Below, piece by piece: positions 1 to 9,700 of a stretch of DNA of 64,000 nucleotides (the first letter of the stretch is position 1; each line of letters begins with the position of its first letter). The notes beneath the pieces were generated by a model. The model was not told the DNA's origin, searched no databases, and worked only from the letters and a program-made list of their open reading frames with translations. This stretch comes from Curtanaerobium respiraculi (GTDB lineage Bacteria; Actinomycetota; Coriobacteriia; Coriobacteriales; Eggerthellaceae). Where the stretch lies: assembly GCF_024609215.1 (NCBI RefSeq), contig NZ_JANIPD030000042.1, positions 1 to 64,000 of the forward strand. The letters run 5' to 3'. The translations under genes and the position numbers were made by a program.

Positions 1-400
1 GGCTCGACTCCATGCCGGGCACGAAGTAGCCCACGGGGTTGCCCTCGATCTGGTAGTCGTGGTGCTGGCGGGCATACCACTCCTTCGTCCCGTTGTCCTC
101 GATCTCCTGGTTGCGGTTGAACGACCATTCGACGTTGCCGTCCCAATCGACCATCGTGACGTCCGTCATATCCTGGTAGGCGAATTCATTCGCACGCCTT
201 CCCAGACTGCCGAACAGATGACCGCCGGGGATCATCTTGCAGGGGAAGCCCTGGAAATCCTTCCAGTGGCGCACGCAGTTGCCGTTCATGTCGATGAGGA
301 TGACGCCCTTTCCGGGGCCGGTGAACAGCGTGTAGCCGCTGTAGCACTTCTCAGGTTTGTAAATCGTGGTACCGGTGGGAAATATTGTTGGACGACCCAT
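1..400 (-). CDS. Arylsulfotransferase (ASST) family protein, N-terminal part
   Basis: The gene enters from the left edge, so only its first 133 codons are visible. The translation begins MGRPTIFPTGTTIYKPEKC and continues with SGYTLF, GVILIDMNGNCVRHWKDF and GGHLFGS, followed by VTMVDWDGNVEWSF and a histidine pair (RQHHDYQ). This series of short beta-propeller-like segments with 'D.(D/N)G..V..W' is typical of arylsulfotransferases (PF05935), which move sulfate between phenolic compounds. A GAGAGG ribosome site lies just upstream of the ATG at 400. No signal peptide is visible at this start, so the protein is probably cytoplasmic. Family assignment is by motif style; the substrate is unknown and the catalytic histidine cannot be placed in a partial protein. 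Confidence 0.75.
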   Translation of the reverse strand, partial: MGRPTIFPTGTTIYKPEKCYSGYTLFTGPGKGVILIDMNGNCVRHWKDFQGFPCKMIPGGHLFGSLGRRANEFAYQDMTDVTMVDWDGNVEWSFNRNQEIEDNGTKEWYARQHHDYQIEGNPVGYFVPGMESS

Positions 401-627
401 GTCCTCTCGCTTTCTACTCGAAAAAACTCCCTTCCTCCAGTATCGGGACGGACGGGCTGAAAGCAATGACCATCTGTGGTCGTGTGTCCGAAACTACCCA
501 TCTTTTCGGAAATGGGCAAAAACGTCCCGTCTTTCAGCGCGGGGAATGCCCCGCGGTCGGGAACCGATAAAAATCGCCGCGCCAGGGAATGCCCGGTGCG
601 GCGGAATGGCAGACAGCGGGGTATGGG

Positions 628-1746
628 TTAAATCTGGTTCATCTGGTTGAGGACCTTGTTATACCAATCGGTGTAGCTGGGCGGGCAGTACATCTGCGCG
701 GCGCTCAGCGTGAGCGTGCTGCCGTAGCGGCGGGCAAGACCGGACACGTGGGCGTTGATGGCCTCTTCCCAGCTGCCCCAGCTGCTGCTCCCCCATCCCC
801 ATGCGTTGTGGGGACGGAAGCAGTAGGAGCCCAGGCTGCTTTCCACGTAGGCGATGGCGGGCGACCAGCGGGGATCGACGCCGTAATCCCATGCCGCCTC
901 GGCGAAGGCCTCGCCCTGGCCGGCGAGGGCGCTGCCGGCAAGATAGTCGTCGATACGGCCAGTCCATTGGTTGACGAAAGCCTTCTTGTCCGCCGACCAG
1001 TCGACCGATTCAGCATCGACCGATCCCTCCACCGAGGACGGTTCCTCGGAAACGTTCACGGACGCGTTCTCGGAATCGACGCCTTTGGCCTCGGCCGCCG
1101 CAGTAGCCGAAGAAGCTGCCTGCGCCTGCTGCCGATCCGCTTGGGATTGCGCGGCGGCTGCGGCGGCTTCTTGGGCGGCCTTGGCAGCAGCTTTCTCCTC
1201 CGCCTCCTGGCGGGCCGCCTTGGCGCTCTCAAGGGCGCGGGCGGCGCGGGCGGCTTCCTGCTTCACGTCGTCGAGCGCGGCATCGAGCTCGGCCTGGGTC
1301 GTCTCAAGCGCCGCCTTGGAGTCGGCCAACCGCTGCAATTGGGCGGTGTTGTGGCTGCTGATGCGGTCGAGGTATTCGACCCTCGAAATGAAGTCCGACA
1401 GGTCTTCGCTTCCCAGAACCACCTCTAGAAGGCTGCCGCCCTCCTGCTGCACGATATACAACACGCGCAGCGAATCGGCAGCGCTCTCGGTCTGGCCGGG
1501 CAGCTGGGCGTTGATCTCCTCTATCTTGGCCTGGTTCTCGGCGATGTCCGATTCGAGCTCGGCGATGCGGGCTTCGGCATTGTCGTACTCCTGCGCCGTC
1601 GCCTCGACTTTCTGCTGAAGCTCGGAAAGGTCATCCCCCTCGGCCTGGGCCGCGCGGGGCACCGCGCACAACGCGATGACCACGCAGAGCGCACCCAATG
1701 CCATGGCAAGTTTCGCATGGAGCGAAATCTGCGTTTCCTGTTTCAT
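628..1746 (-). CDS. Secreted CwlO-like coiled-coil protein with C-terminal lysozyme-like domain
   Basis: A 372-aa exported protein. The start at 1746 gives MKQETQISLHAKLAMALGA, then a hydrophobic stretch ending AVPRAAQA, a classical signal peptide; an upstream in-frame GTG at 1797 would bury it. Residues about 38-200 form a long coiled coil (LSELQQKVEATAQEYDNAEARIAELES) like the N-terminal regulatory part of CwlO/PcsB hydrolases. About 60 Ala/Glu/Lys/Gln-rich residues and an acidic Ser/Glu linker follow. The last ~100 residues (GVDPRWSPAIAYVESSLGSYCF, NAWGWGSSSWGSWEEAINAHVSGLARRYG) resemble the lysozyme-like fold of bacteriocin-type or glucosaminidase proteins; the E in AYVESS is the likely catalytic acid. 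It probably remodels peptidoglycan at the cell surface. An AAGGAG motif abuts the ATG. Confidence 0.8.
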   Translation of the reverse strand: MKQETQISLHAKLAMALGALCVVIALCAVPRAAQAEGDDLSELQQKVEATAQEYDNAEARIAELESDIAENQAKIEEINAQLPGQTESAADSLRVLYIVQQEGGSLLEVVLGSEDLSDFISRVEYLDRISSHNTAQLQRLADSKAALETTQAELDAALDDVKQEAARAARALESAKAARQEAEEKAAAKAAQEAAAAAAQSQADRQQAQAASSATAAAEAKGVDSENASVNVSEEPSSVEGSVDAESVDWSADKKAFVNQWTGRIDDYLAGSALAGQGEAFAEAAWDYGVDPRWSPAIAYVESSLGSYCFRPHNAWGWGSSSWGSWEEAINAHVSGLARRYGSTLTLSAAQMYCPPSYTDWYNKVLNQMNQI

Positions 1747-2429
1747 CTCCTTGCCTTTCCAGCGGAGCGCTCCCGCGAATCCGCCGTCGGTTTCCACCGC
1801 GGATTCCCCCGAAAAACACCTGGAGCACCGCAGCGCAAATCCTGGATATTATATCGGACAGGGGTCTTCGCCCGCCAATCGGGGGCACCGCAGCTGGGGG
1901 CGCGGCGTGGAGAATCTTATATGAATCTATTATCTGAACTGCGAAAACATCGAATGAAGACCCTATGAACCCATCTGTGGCCGTAAAGCGGCCACCCCCA
2001 ACATATTGATTCTGTTAGTGAATCGAACCGAAGGATGGCGCCCGCGTTTTCCGCTACCCCCAGCGCCATCTCTTCAACTCCGCTATGCCCTCAGATATGC
2101 GATCCGGTCGACAGCGCGCCATCTTGCCACGCTGGGCTCGCACGACGGTTTCAAGCACCGCACGTCGCGGAGAAGCGCTGGTTTTCCGGCTTTGCCCATC
2201 CAAACCCCGATGGGGGCGTTTTCCAAGCAGCCGAACCGATCGCCCACGCTCCGAGCGACGCCCCGACCGCCGCGTGCCGCAGCCCATGCGACACCGGGTC
2301 GGGGCATCGCTTGGGGGCGCAATGCGGCCCAATCGGTGCTTTCCTAGGCGGCGGGGAGCTGGAGCGTCCAGGGCATCGATTCCCGCTCGAGCAACCCGGC
2401 GTGCGAAACCGGTCCGGCGCGCGCAAGGA
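1747..2429. other. Intergenic region with no recognisable gene
   Basis: About 680 bases separate the cell-wall gene from the metallopeptidase gene. All open frames here are low-complexity Arg/Pro/Ala-rich translations with no recognisable motif. A short hairpin (GTGGCCG, loop TAAAG, CGGCCAC) lies at 1977-1995 in a locally AT-richer stretch (1905-2030) that could hold the promoter of the leftward cell-wall gene. Nothing else is evident. Confidence 0.5.
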
Positions 2430-2981
2430 CTATCGCGCTAGCTTCGCGACCGCTTCTCGATACGAAGGCAGGAATGATTCGACGGCGGCCCAGAACCTCG
2501 GGCCGTGCCCCGGCACGAGCAGATGGCACATCTCGTGGACCACCACGTATTCCAGGCATTCGGGCGGATAGAGCGCGAGTCGGATGTTGATGCACACGCG
2601 CCCGGTTTCCGGCTGGCAGCTGCCCCACCTGCTCCGCATGTTGCGATAGGCGAGCTTGCCGACGTGCACGCCCATGATCGGTCCCCACTTCGCAACCAGC
2701 AGCGGAACCACAGACTTGATGACCGCGCGCCAGGCTTCGATCTCCTCTTTTGACGCGAGCTCCGCCTGCGAAAGCGGCGAACGGCGCGTGCGCTCCTGCT
2801 GCTCGCGGATCCAATGCGCTTGAAGCCTGATGAAATCCTCAACATGCGTGCGCGCCATACGCTGCGGAACGCTCGCTTCGATATGGCCGTCCGCTGCAAC
2901 GCGGATGCGAAGGCTCTTCACCTTCTTGCGCGTGATGCGCACCTCGAACTCATCGACGAATATCAGATTGTCTTCGACCAT
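2430..2981 (-). CDS. YgjP-like metallopeptidase (DUF45 / WLM-SprT type)
   Basis: A 183-aa protein with the complete signature of the YgjP/DUF45 family (PF01863): FEVRITRKKVKSLRIRV at the N-terminus, a central RSRWGSC motif, and a zinc site VVVHEMCHLLVPGHGPRFW at residues 146-164. His149, Glu150 and His153 form the HExxH motif and His159 is the probable third ligand. Members are small cytosolic gluzincin-like peptidases of poorly known substrate, often linked to stress or restriction loci. It stands alone between two intergenic gaps and reads the same way as rsmI upstream. The ribosome site (AAAGGA) is rather far from the chosen ATG, so the start may be slightly off. Confidence 0.85.
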   Translation of the reverse strand: MVEDNLIFVDEFEVRITRKKVKSLRIRVAADGHIEASVPQRMARTHVEDFIRLQAHWIREQQERTRRSPLSQAELASKEEIEAWRAVIKSVVPLLVAKWGPIMGVHVGKLAYRNMRSRWGSCQPETGRVCINIRLALYPPECLEYVVVHEMCHLLVPGHGPRFWAAVESFLPSYREAVAKLAR

Positions 2982-3067
2982 TGATATGGACTTGTCCTTT
3001 TCTTCTCAATCAAGGGGCCGGGCAGCCATGCACCCAAGGGCCAGACATTCGGAATTCTGCTACATGA

Positions 3068-3922
3068 TCAGGTGAATTCGAGCAGAATCGCGTAAGCGTC
3101 GTTGCGTTTGATGTCGAACTCCCGCTGGAGCTGCTTTGCGATGTCCCTTTTGGTGAGCGAGCCGGCATGCAACAGCTCTTCGGCGCGACGACGGGCATCG
3201 GCACGGGTACCCTCTTCGGCCGCCGCATGCTCCTCTGCCGACGGCGCATCCACGACGAGGACTATCTCGCCCTTGATCGTCCCCGCATCCTTGCGGCGCG
3301 AAAACTCCTCAGCCGCCCTGGGCGCCGATGCCACGTACACTTCTTCATGCACCTTCGTCAATTCGCGGCACACCGCCACCTGACGTTGGGGAAACGCTAG
3401 TGCGATCGTCTCGAGAGCACCCGCCACGCGATTGGGGCTCTCGTAGAAGAGCAGGGCGGCGTCGAGCGGAGCGAGCGATTCCAGGGCCCGCTGCCTCTCC
3501 CCCGCCTTGCGCGGGAAGAACCCGCCGAAGTAGAACCGCGGACAGGTGAAGCCGCTTGCAACGTACGCCGTCGCGACCGCCGTCGGCCCCGGAAGCACGA
3601 CCACGGGAGCGCCCGCTCGCCGTGCCGCCGCCACCAAGCGCTGTCCCGGATCGGATACTCCGGGCATGCCCGCATCGCTGCAATACGCCACCGTATCGCC
3701 AGCCAGAACCCGTTCGATAATCTCATCGGCCCGGGCGGGCAGGCTCGCCTCGTCGCACCGTTCCACATGCGTGCGGATCTCGAACAGCGCCAATAGCTTC
3801 CCCGTCACGCGCGTGTCTTCCGCATACACGGCTCGCGCTTCCTGCAGCGCGTCAAGCGCGCGCAGCGTTATATCCCCAAGATTGCCCAACGGCGTGGGGC
3901 AGATGTACAGCGTTCCGGCCAT
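3068..3922 (-). CDS. rsmI: 16S rRNA (cytidine1402-2'-O)-methyltransferase RsmI
   Basis: A 284-aa tetrapyrrole-methylase-fold protein that uses SAM to 2'-O-methylate C1402 in the 30S decoding centre. Family motifs are intact: GTLYICPTPLGNLGDITLRA at the N-terminus, AEDTRVTGKLL, YCSDAGMPGVSDPG, LPGPTAVATAYVASGF and FFPRKAGER, then FYESPNRV and CRELTKVHEEV. The C-terminal third (RRAEELLHAGSLTKRDIAKQLQREF) is the usual helical extension. Length matches the family. A GAAAGGA site precedes the ATG by a few bases. It is monocistronic in this view, with a tandem repeat and palindromic repeats beyond its 5' end. Confidence 0.95.
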   Translation of the reverse strand: MAGTLYICPTPLGNLGDITLRALDALQEARAVYAEDTRVTGKLLALFEIRTHVERCDEASLPARADEIIERVLAGDTVAYCSDAGMPGVSDPGQRLVAAARRAGAPVVVLPGPTAVATAYVASGFTCPRFYFGGFFPRKAGERQRALESLAPLDAALLFYESPNRVAGALETIALAFPQRQVAVCRELTKVHEEVYVASAPRAAEEFSRRKDAGTIKGEIVLVVDAPSAEEHAAAEEGTRADARRRAEELLHAGSLTKRDIAKQLQREFDIKRNDAYAILLEFT

Positions 3923-4080
3923 CGCCGTCCTTTCTGTTTGCGTTGGCGCGATCGCACGAGCCGACAGCTGCTGCGTTCCGCGCAGAGCCGATTGCGCTTA
4001 AGCCTTTGACGCCACGTTCCGCTTCGGTCCGGCCGTGCCAGCCGGGCGAGGCCGCGTTTCGCATCGAGCTTCCACCCATC

Positions 4081-4105
4081 GCATCGCATCGCATCGCATC
4101 GCATC
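4081..4105. repeat. GCATC pentanucleotide microsatellite
   Basis: Five perfect tandem copies of GCATC, preceded by a partial unit (CCATC). It lies in the gap between rsmI and the sirtuin gene. The number of copies could vary by slippage. No coding frame depends on it. Confidence 0.9.
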
Positions 4106-4164
4106 GATGATACCGCAGCCTGCCGGAACGTCCCTTGTCAACCGTAGCAACCCATACCTTTCGC

Positions 4165-4244
4165 GTGACGAACAATACGGTTGGCTGTCACGGTTGGCTG
4201 TCACCGCGGTTGGCTGTCACCGGTCACCACGTCACCGGTTGCCC
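4165..4244. repeat. Cluster A of the short palindromic repeat family 1
   Basis: One complete 27-nt unit (4165-4191) starts GTGACGAACAATACGG and ends TTGGCTGTCAC, so its ends form GTGAC/GTCAC inverted termini. It is followed by two 3'-half units (CGGTTGGCTGTCAC) and further GTCACCGGTTGCCC pieces. The same unit recurs at 6545-6667, 12112-12278 and 12513-12539. The cluster sits in the rsmI/sirtuin gap. Confidence 0.85.
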
Positions 4245-4343
4245 CTGCCACTCTACTATGTGGCCTGTCATACTGACACCCGATGCGCGATGGCCGCTGC
4301 AACCTTGATGCTTCGCACGGAGGACGGGATGGATACCGAATGA

Positions 4344-5117
4344 TCAAGACCGCAGGAAGCGCGGGTCCAGCACGTCGCCGATGCTCGCTTGCACGCACAG
4401 GTCGGCGGCTTGGTCGCGTGGAGTTGCGCCCTTGTTCACGATAGCGAGATGGTCACCTTTGAAGAAATCGATAAAGCTGGCGGCCGGGTAGACCACCAGG
4501 CTCGTGCCGGCGACGAGCAGCAAGTCGGCCTGCGCGATGGCCTGGATCGCCGCCGCGATAGTACGCTCGTCAAGCGGTTCTTCGTACAGGACCACGTCGG
4601 GCTTGACGATGCCGCCGCACGTCGGGCAGCGCGGGACGCCGTCCGACGATCTTTCGCGCCGCTCCATCATCTCATCGAGACTGTACGCGGCATTGCACGC
4701 CATGCAATGGTTGCGCAGCACGCTGCCGTGCACCTCGTGCACACGCACGCTGCCGGCGGCTTGGTGCAATCCGTCGATGTTCTGCGTCACCACGCTATCC
4801 AGCACACCCTGCTTCTCCAACTCCGCAAGCGTCCGGTGTGCGCGGTTCGGCTTCGCATCCCTGGCGATCATGCGATCGAAATAGAACCGGAAGAATTCAC
4901 GCGAATGCCGATCGAAGTAGCTGCGGCTGATCATCTGCTCGGGCGGGACAGCCCCGTACTTCTGACGATACAGGCCATCTGCGCTGCGAAAATCGGGGAT
5001 GCCGCTTTCGGTGGAGACGCCCGCGCCGCCGAAAAACACCATACGTCTCGGTTCGCACGCACGAATCCACTCCCACAGCTGGTCGGTTTGCCTTGCTGCA
5101 TGTTCATCCAATGCCAT
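4344..5117 (-). CDS. cobB: NAD-dependent protein deacylase, Sir2 family
   Basis: A 257-aa sirtuin that removes acyl groups from lysines using NAD. The NAD-binding motif GGAGVSTESGIPDFRS is near residues 29-44, TQNIDGLHQAAG supplies the catalytic-site Asn/Asp, and VHEVHGSV holds the catalytic His. Two CxxC pairs (CMAC and CPTC, about 35 residues apart) make the structural zinc site. The C-terminal GTSLVVYPAASF and IVNKG motifs complete the Rossmann fold. Length fits bacterial class-U/III sirtuins. Its 5' end overlaps by 14 bases with a doubtful small ORF (5104-5319). Upstream of the ATG is GAAAGGGGC. Deacetylase versus other deacylase activity cannot be told from sequence. Confidence 0.93.
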   Translation of the reverse strand: MALDEHAARQTDQLWEWIRACEPRRMVFFGGAGVSTESGIPDFRSADGLYRQKYGAVPPEQMISRSYFDRHSREFFRFYFDRMIARDAKPNRAHRTLAELEKQGVLDSVVTQNIDGLHQAAGSVRVHEVHGSVLRNHCMACNAAYSLDEMMERRERSSDGVPRCPTCGGIVKPDVVLYEEPLDERTIAAAIQAIAQADLLLVAGTSLVVYPAASFIDFFKGDHLAIVNKGATPRDQAADLCVQASIGDVLDPRFLRS

Positions 5118-5319
5118 GCCGCGCCCCTTTCGACGAATTCGCGCCCCCTATTGTACGCCGGAGCGATGCGGGGCACAGCATCGGAACCGACGCCATGGTG
5201 CCGCAAGCGCGCCCTGCGAGGTAGTCCCAAGTCCAATACCCGTGGCATGCCATGACGCGTCCATGATGGTCATCGTGGTAATTCCCCGAATCGTGCTTGC
5301 GGTCCTCTTCCTTGCTCAT
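5104..5319 (-). CDS. Possible small protein of unknown function
   Basis: A 71-codon frame beginning MSKEEDRKHDSGNYHDDHHG. A good ribosome site (GAGAGGGAAGAGG, five bases from the ATG) supports the start, and the first ~33 residues look protein-like (His/Asp-rich, then CHGYWTWDY). The second half is less convincing and its end overlaps the start of the sirtuin gene. It could be a real small metal-binding or leader protein, a frameshifted remnant, or chance. No family is recognised. Confidence 0.3.
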   Translation of the reverse strand: MSKEEDRKHDSGNYHDDHHGRVMACHGYWTWDYLAGRACGTMASVPMLCPASLRRTIGGANSSKGARHGIG

Positions 5320-5562
5320 ATCGGCCTCTTCCCTCTCGCTGTGGAGAACCCATCCGCCTTCATCAGTGGAAATTCATTTTCCCGGCATCTACAGACGTCA
5401 TCGCGGTAAGGTTTGTTGTAGGATGTTACCCGAGCCTAACTATTACGGTATACAAGGCGTTGAGACGTGCGGGGGACGGCGAAGCACCCTGCGGTATGCG
5501 GGCGTGAGGAGCTGCGCTCCGCCGGCGCCGTCGAATGGAAACCGGCCAGTAAAGGGAAGACC

Positions 5563-6375
5563 ATGGGTGATTTGCGGGATGTCTCGAAGACGATGCTCCT
5601 CACGCTGTATGCGCGGGCGAACTACTCCAAGGGAGAGAAGGCGCTCTTCCGCGACGCAAAGGCGGAGGAGGTGGTGGACCGTCTCGATTACGACTTCGCG
5701 GCGGCTTCGAAGGACTTCGCGATGAGCAGCGGAACGATTGCCCGCACGTTGGTTTTCGACGAACTCGTCGGCGGCTTCATCGTCGAGCACCCCGAAGCGA
5801 TCGTCGTGAACATCGGCAGCGGCCTCGACACGCGGTTTTACCGAATCGGCAACGGCGCAATCGGCTGGTACAACGTCGATCTCCCCGACGCGATGGAGGT
5901 GCGGAACGAGATCCTCCCGCCGGTGCAACGCGAGCACAACATCGCAGCTTCCGCGATGGACCCGAGTTGGGCGAACCGGGTCGGCGGCGGCGGGGACATG
6001 CTCTTCGTCATCGAGGGCCTTACGATGTATCTCGAGGCAGGCGACGTTGCGCAGATGCTCTCCATCATCCGCGACAGCTTCGACAACGCCCTCGTGATGA
6101 TGGAGACGACCTCGCCCTTCTGGGTGAGCAAGCAAGGCGTGGAAAAATCCGTGCAGGAGACCGGATCGAAGTTCACCTGGGGGTGCGATAGCTTCGAGGA
6201 TCTCGGGGAACTCGCGAAAGGGTTCGCAAGGGTTGCCGATGACGACATCCTGCGCGGCATGGAACAGCTTTACCCGGCTTACAGGCTCATAGACTGGATT
6301 CCGTTCGTGAAGAAAGCCGCCGAGAAGATCTTGGTTTTCCGCAAAGACGAGAACGCGACAAGCAGGTCGAAATGA
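5563..6375 (+). CDS. LCM-type class I SAM-dependent methyltransferase
   Basis: A 270-aa protein of the leucine carboxyl methyltransferase-like family (PF04072). The start at 5563 follows AAAGGGAAGACC; an upstream frame extension to 5467 is not protein-like. SAM-binding motif I is EAIVVNIGSGLDTRFYRI, then WYNVDLPDAMEVR (acidic loop) and MLFVIEGLTMYL, all hallmarks of the family. The N-terminus (SKTMLLTLYARANYSK) matches the 'T a..ra.e' element of bacterial members found near polyketide or small-molecule genes. Targets are usually carboxylates or hydroxyls of small molecules; none is indicated here. It stands alone, with a repeat cluster and a gene fragment downstream. Confidence 0.8.
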   Translation: MGDLRDVSKTMLLTLYARANYSKGEKALFRDAKAEEVVDRLDYDFAAASKDFAMSSGTIARTLVFDELVGGFIVEHPEAIVVNIGSGLDTRFYRIGNGAIGWYNVDLPDAMEVRNEILPPVQREHNIAASAMDPSWANRVGGGGDMLFVIEGLTMYLEAGDVAQMLSIIRDSFDNALVMMETTSPFWVSKQGVEKSVQETGSKFTWGCDSFEDLGELAKGFARVADDDILRGMEQLYPAYRLIDWIPFVKKAAEKILVFRKDENATSRSK

Positions 6376-6456
6376 CAATGGGCGGAAAGAGCGTATCCGA
6401 GACGGGAGGCCCGATTCGGAGTGCCGTTGCGTTCAAAGGGCTTTTGGGCAAATCAG

Positions 6457-6543
6457 TCACGATGTCGGGCCGTAGCGGAAGTCGCAGACAACATCCCCTC
6501 CGCCGATTGCCTTGGTGCGCGTGAGCTTCGCTCCCATCATCTG
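6457..6543 (-). pseudogene. C-terminal remnant of an L-2-amino-thiazoline-4-carboxylate hydrolase-like protein
   Basis: Twenty-eight in-frame codons end QMMGAKLTRTKAIGGG.. then DVVCDFRYGPTS and a stop. The pattern 'L.RT.TI..G...CDF.(F/Y)' is the characteristic C-terminus of the ATC hydrolase family (PF14196). The reading frame becomes repeat sequence exactly at 6544, where palindrome cluster B begins, so the body of the gene has been lost at the repeat boundary. Identification from so short a stretch is tentative. Confidence 0.5.
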
Positions 6544-6544
6544 C

Positions 6545-6667
6545 GTGACGGGCAACCGTATTGACGGGCAACCGTATTGTTTGCCACATGAATGACAGCC
6601 AACCGTATTGTTTGTCACGCGATTCCGTGTGACAAACAATACGGTTGGCTGTCACCGGTTGCCCGTC
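6545..6667. repeat. Cluster B of palindromic repeat family 1, with a perfect 26-bp stem
   Basis: Several units of the 27-nt family: GTGACGGGCAACCGTATT (truncated), TTGACGGGCAACCGTATTG to TTTGCCAC, and then two complete units in opposite orientation. The arms at 6593-6618 and 6629-6654 are perfect reverse complements over 26 bases, separated by 10 bases, so transcripts or single strands would fold into a very stable hairpin. It lies between the methyltransferase gene and the convergent end of the large activase-like gene, where it could also act as a terminator. Confidence 0.9.
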
Positions 6668-6714
6668 GCAGCGGCGCTCTTACGCAGAGGCGCCGCCATC
6701 CCCTATGCAGCCCC

Positions 6715-9700
6715 CTATGCCGAAGCCGACTCCAAGGCGCGCTGCTCCCTCAGGTTCTCCTTCGCCACCGCGATCATCAGCTTGATGCGGTTGAGCTGGT
6801 TCACCTCGGAGGCGCCCGGGTCGTAGTCCACAGCCACGATGTTGCTTTGCGGATACTGGCGGCGCATCTCCTTGATCACGGCCTTGCCCACCACGTGGTT
6901 CGGCAGGCACGCGAACGGCTGCGTGCACACGATGTTCGGCACGCCCTCATTCACCAGCTCCACCATCTCGCCGGTGAGCAGCCAGCCCTCGCCCATGGTG
7001 TTACCCAGATCGATGATGTCGCTCGCGCCGGCGGCGATCTCCTCGATGCGCGAGATCGGCTCGAAGCGCCTGCTCTTGGCCAGCGCCTTCCGCACCGGGT
7101 TGCGTTGCGCCTCGCAGAACGCGACCAACCCCTTGGCGCCCAGGTACTTCTTCAAATCGGGCGTGAGCTCTTTGTGGCGCACCGCGGGGTTCAGCATGCC
7201 GAACAGGAAGAAGTCCACCAGGCCGGGCACATTGGCCTCGCAGCCTTCCGCCTCGATCGTCTCGACGATCTGATTGTTCGCCGTGGGGTGGAACTTGACC
7301 AGGATCTCGCCCACCACGCCCACTCGCGGTTTGCTGCCGAAATCGACGCACGGCAGATTGTCGAAGTCCTCCACGATGGCGTCCACGGTCCGCTTCACGT
7401 CGGACCGGCTCATGGAGCACTCGTGCTCCTTCATATAGTCCATCCATGTGCGGAACAGCCTGTACGCGCTGCCTTCCCTCGCCTCATACGGGCGCGTGCG
7501 GTACAGCATCTGCATCAGCAGGTCGCCGATGACGAGCGCGGGGATGGCGGTCAGCAGCATCTTCCCCGTGATCTTGAACCCCGAGTTCGACTCGCCCGTA
7601 TCGTTGAGCGCCAATGAGATCACGGGCACCTGGTCGAGTCCCGCGTCGTGCAGGCCCTTGCGGATGAGCGCGATGTAGTTGGTGGCGCGGCACCCGCCGC
7701 CGGTCTGCGTGATGATGAAGGCCGTCTTGTCCATGTCGTAGCGCCCGCTGGTGGCTGCCTCCATGATCTGGCCCGTCACCAGGATGCTGGGATAGCAAAT
7801 GTCGTTGTTCACGTACTTCAGACCGGCATCGACCGCGCCATGGTCCACGGCGGGCAGCAGCTCCAGGTTGTATCCGTAGTGGCGGAAGATCGGCACGAGC
7901 AGCTCGAAGTGGATCGGGCTCATCTGGGGTGCCAGGATGGTGTAGGTCTTGCGCATCTCCTCGGTGAACTCCACGCGCGGGAACTCCGTGCTGGCCGAGC
8001 GGCGATCGGCCTTGAATTCGAAGCCGTCCGTCACGCATGCCCGGCGGCTGGCGGCGAGCTCGGCGGCGGTCGCCTCCGCATTCGCCTGGGCCTCGTCCAG
8101 GGCGGGGTCCATGCCAGCCTCCGCGCGCGAGGCCGCCTCCGCTTCGTCCGCGCGCTGGCGCAGGGCGGCCATCAGGCTTCGGATGCGGATGCGTGCGGCG
8201 CCCAGATTGGATATCTGGTCGATCTTCAGCAGGGTGTACACCTTGCCGCTGCCTTCCAATATCTCCTCCACCTCGTCGGTGGTCAGGGCATCCAAGCCGC
8301 AGCCGAAGCTCATCATCTGGATCAGGTCCAAATCGGTGCGCTGCGTGACCACGCGGGCGGCATTGTACAGGCGCGTGTGGTACATCCATTGGTCGTACAC
8401 GCGCAGGTTGCGGTCCAGATTGCCCAGATGAGCCACGCTGTCCTCGGTGAGCACCGCCATGCCGAAGCCGGTGATAAGCTCGGGCAGGGCATGGTTGATC
8501 TCGGGATCGATGTGGTACGGGCGGCCTGCCAGCACGATGCCGTGGCCATGGTGCTCCTCGAGCCAGCGCAGCGTTTCCTCGCCCTTGGCGCGCATGGTGC
8601 TCTTGAAGTCGAGGTCGACCTGCCACGCGCGGTCGACAGCGGCCTCGATCTCCCGCTTAGAGGGGACGGCGACGTTCTTCTCACCCCGCGCCTCCAGCTC
8701 CTTCTTGCGGTTCTTGGAAAGGTGCTCGTACAGGCGCCTCTTCAGCGCCTCCTTGTCATCGTAGGGGATGAACGGGTTGAGGAAGTCGGTGCGGCTGGTC
8801 TTCAGCTCATCGATGTTCAGCTTCAGCGCCTCGGAGTAGCTCATGACGATGGGGCAGTTGAAATGGTTGTTCGCTCCGGCGTCCTCCTGGCGCTCCCAAC
8901 GGATGCAGGGCATCCAAATGAAGTCGACGTCGCGCTCCAGCAGCTCCATGATGTGGCCGTGGGAAAGCTTGGCGGGATAGCAGGCGTTCTCGCTGGGCAT
9001 GCTCTCGATACCTGCTTCGAACGTCTTCTTGGTGCTGGCGCTGGAAAGCTCCACGCGGTAGCCCAGCGTGGTGAAGAAGCTGTGCCAGAAGGGGTAGTTT
9101 TCGTACATGTTCAGCGCGCGGGGGATGCCCACCGTGCCGTACGGCGCCTTTTCGCGGGGAAGAACCTCGCGGTCGAACAGCAGGTCGTTCTTGAATTCGA
9201 ACAGGTTCGGAACGTCCTTGCTCTTCGCCTTCGCGCCTGCGCCGCGCTCGCAGCGGTTGCCCGTGATGAAGCGACGGCGGCGGCCGGTCTCGGGGTCTTT
9301 GCCGAAATCGTTTATGGTGAGCAGGCAGTTGTTCGAGCACTTGCCGCAACGGACCGCCGTGTGCTTGATGGTGAGGTTGTCGATTTCCTCGGGTGTGAGC
9401 ATTTTGGCGCCGCCCGCCGCCGCGCGATCGCGCGCCAGAAGGGCCGCTCCCCACGCGCCCATGAGGCCCGCGATATCCGGACGGATCGCGTCGTGCCCGG
9501 CCATGTTCTCGAAGGCGCGCAGCACGGCATCGTTCAGGAACGTGCCGCCCTGTACGATGGCATGTTCGCCCAGCTCGCTGGCGTCGCGCAGCTTGATGAC
9601 CTTGAACAGGGCGTTCTTTATGACCGAATAGGAAAGGCCCGCGCTGATGTCGGCGACGCTGGCACCTTCCTTCTGAGCCTGCTTCACGCGGCTGTTCATG

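Noticed and set aside
2035-2571. 178-codon rightward frame in the gap before the metallopeptidase gene
   Set aside because: Low-complexity Pro/Ala/Arg translation, overlapping the metallopeptidase gene antisense; no motif.
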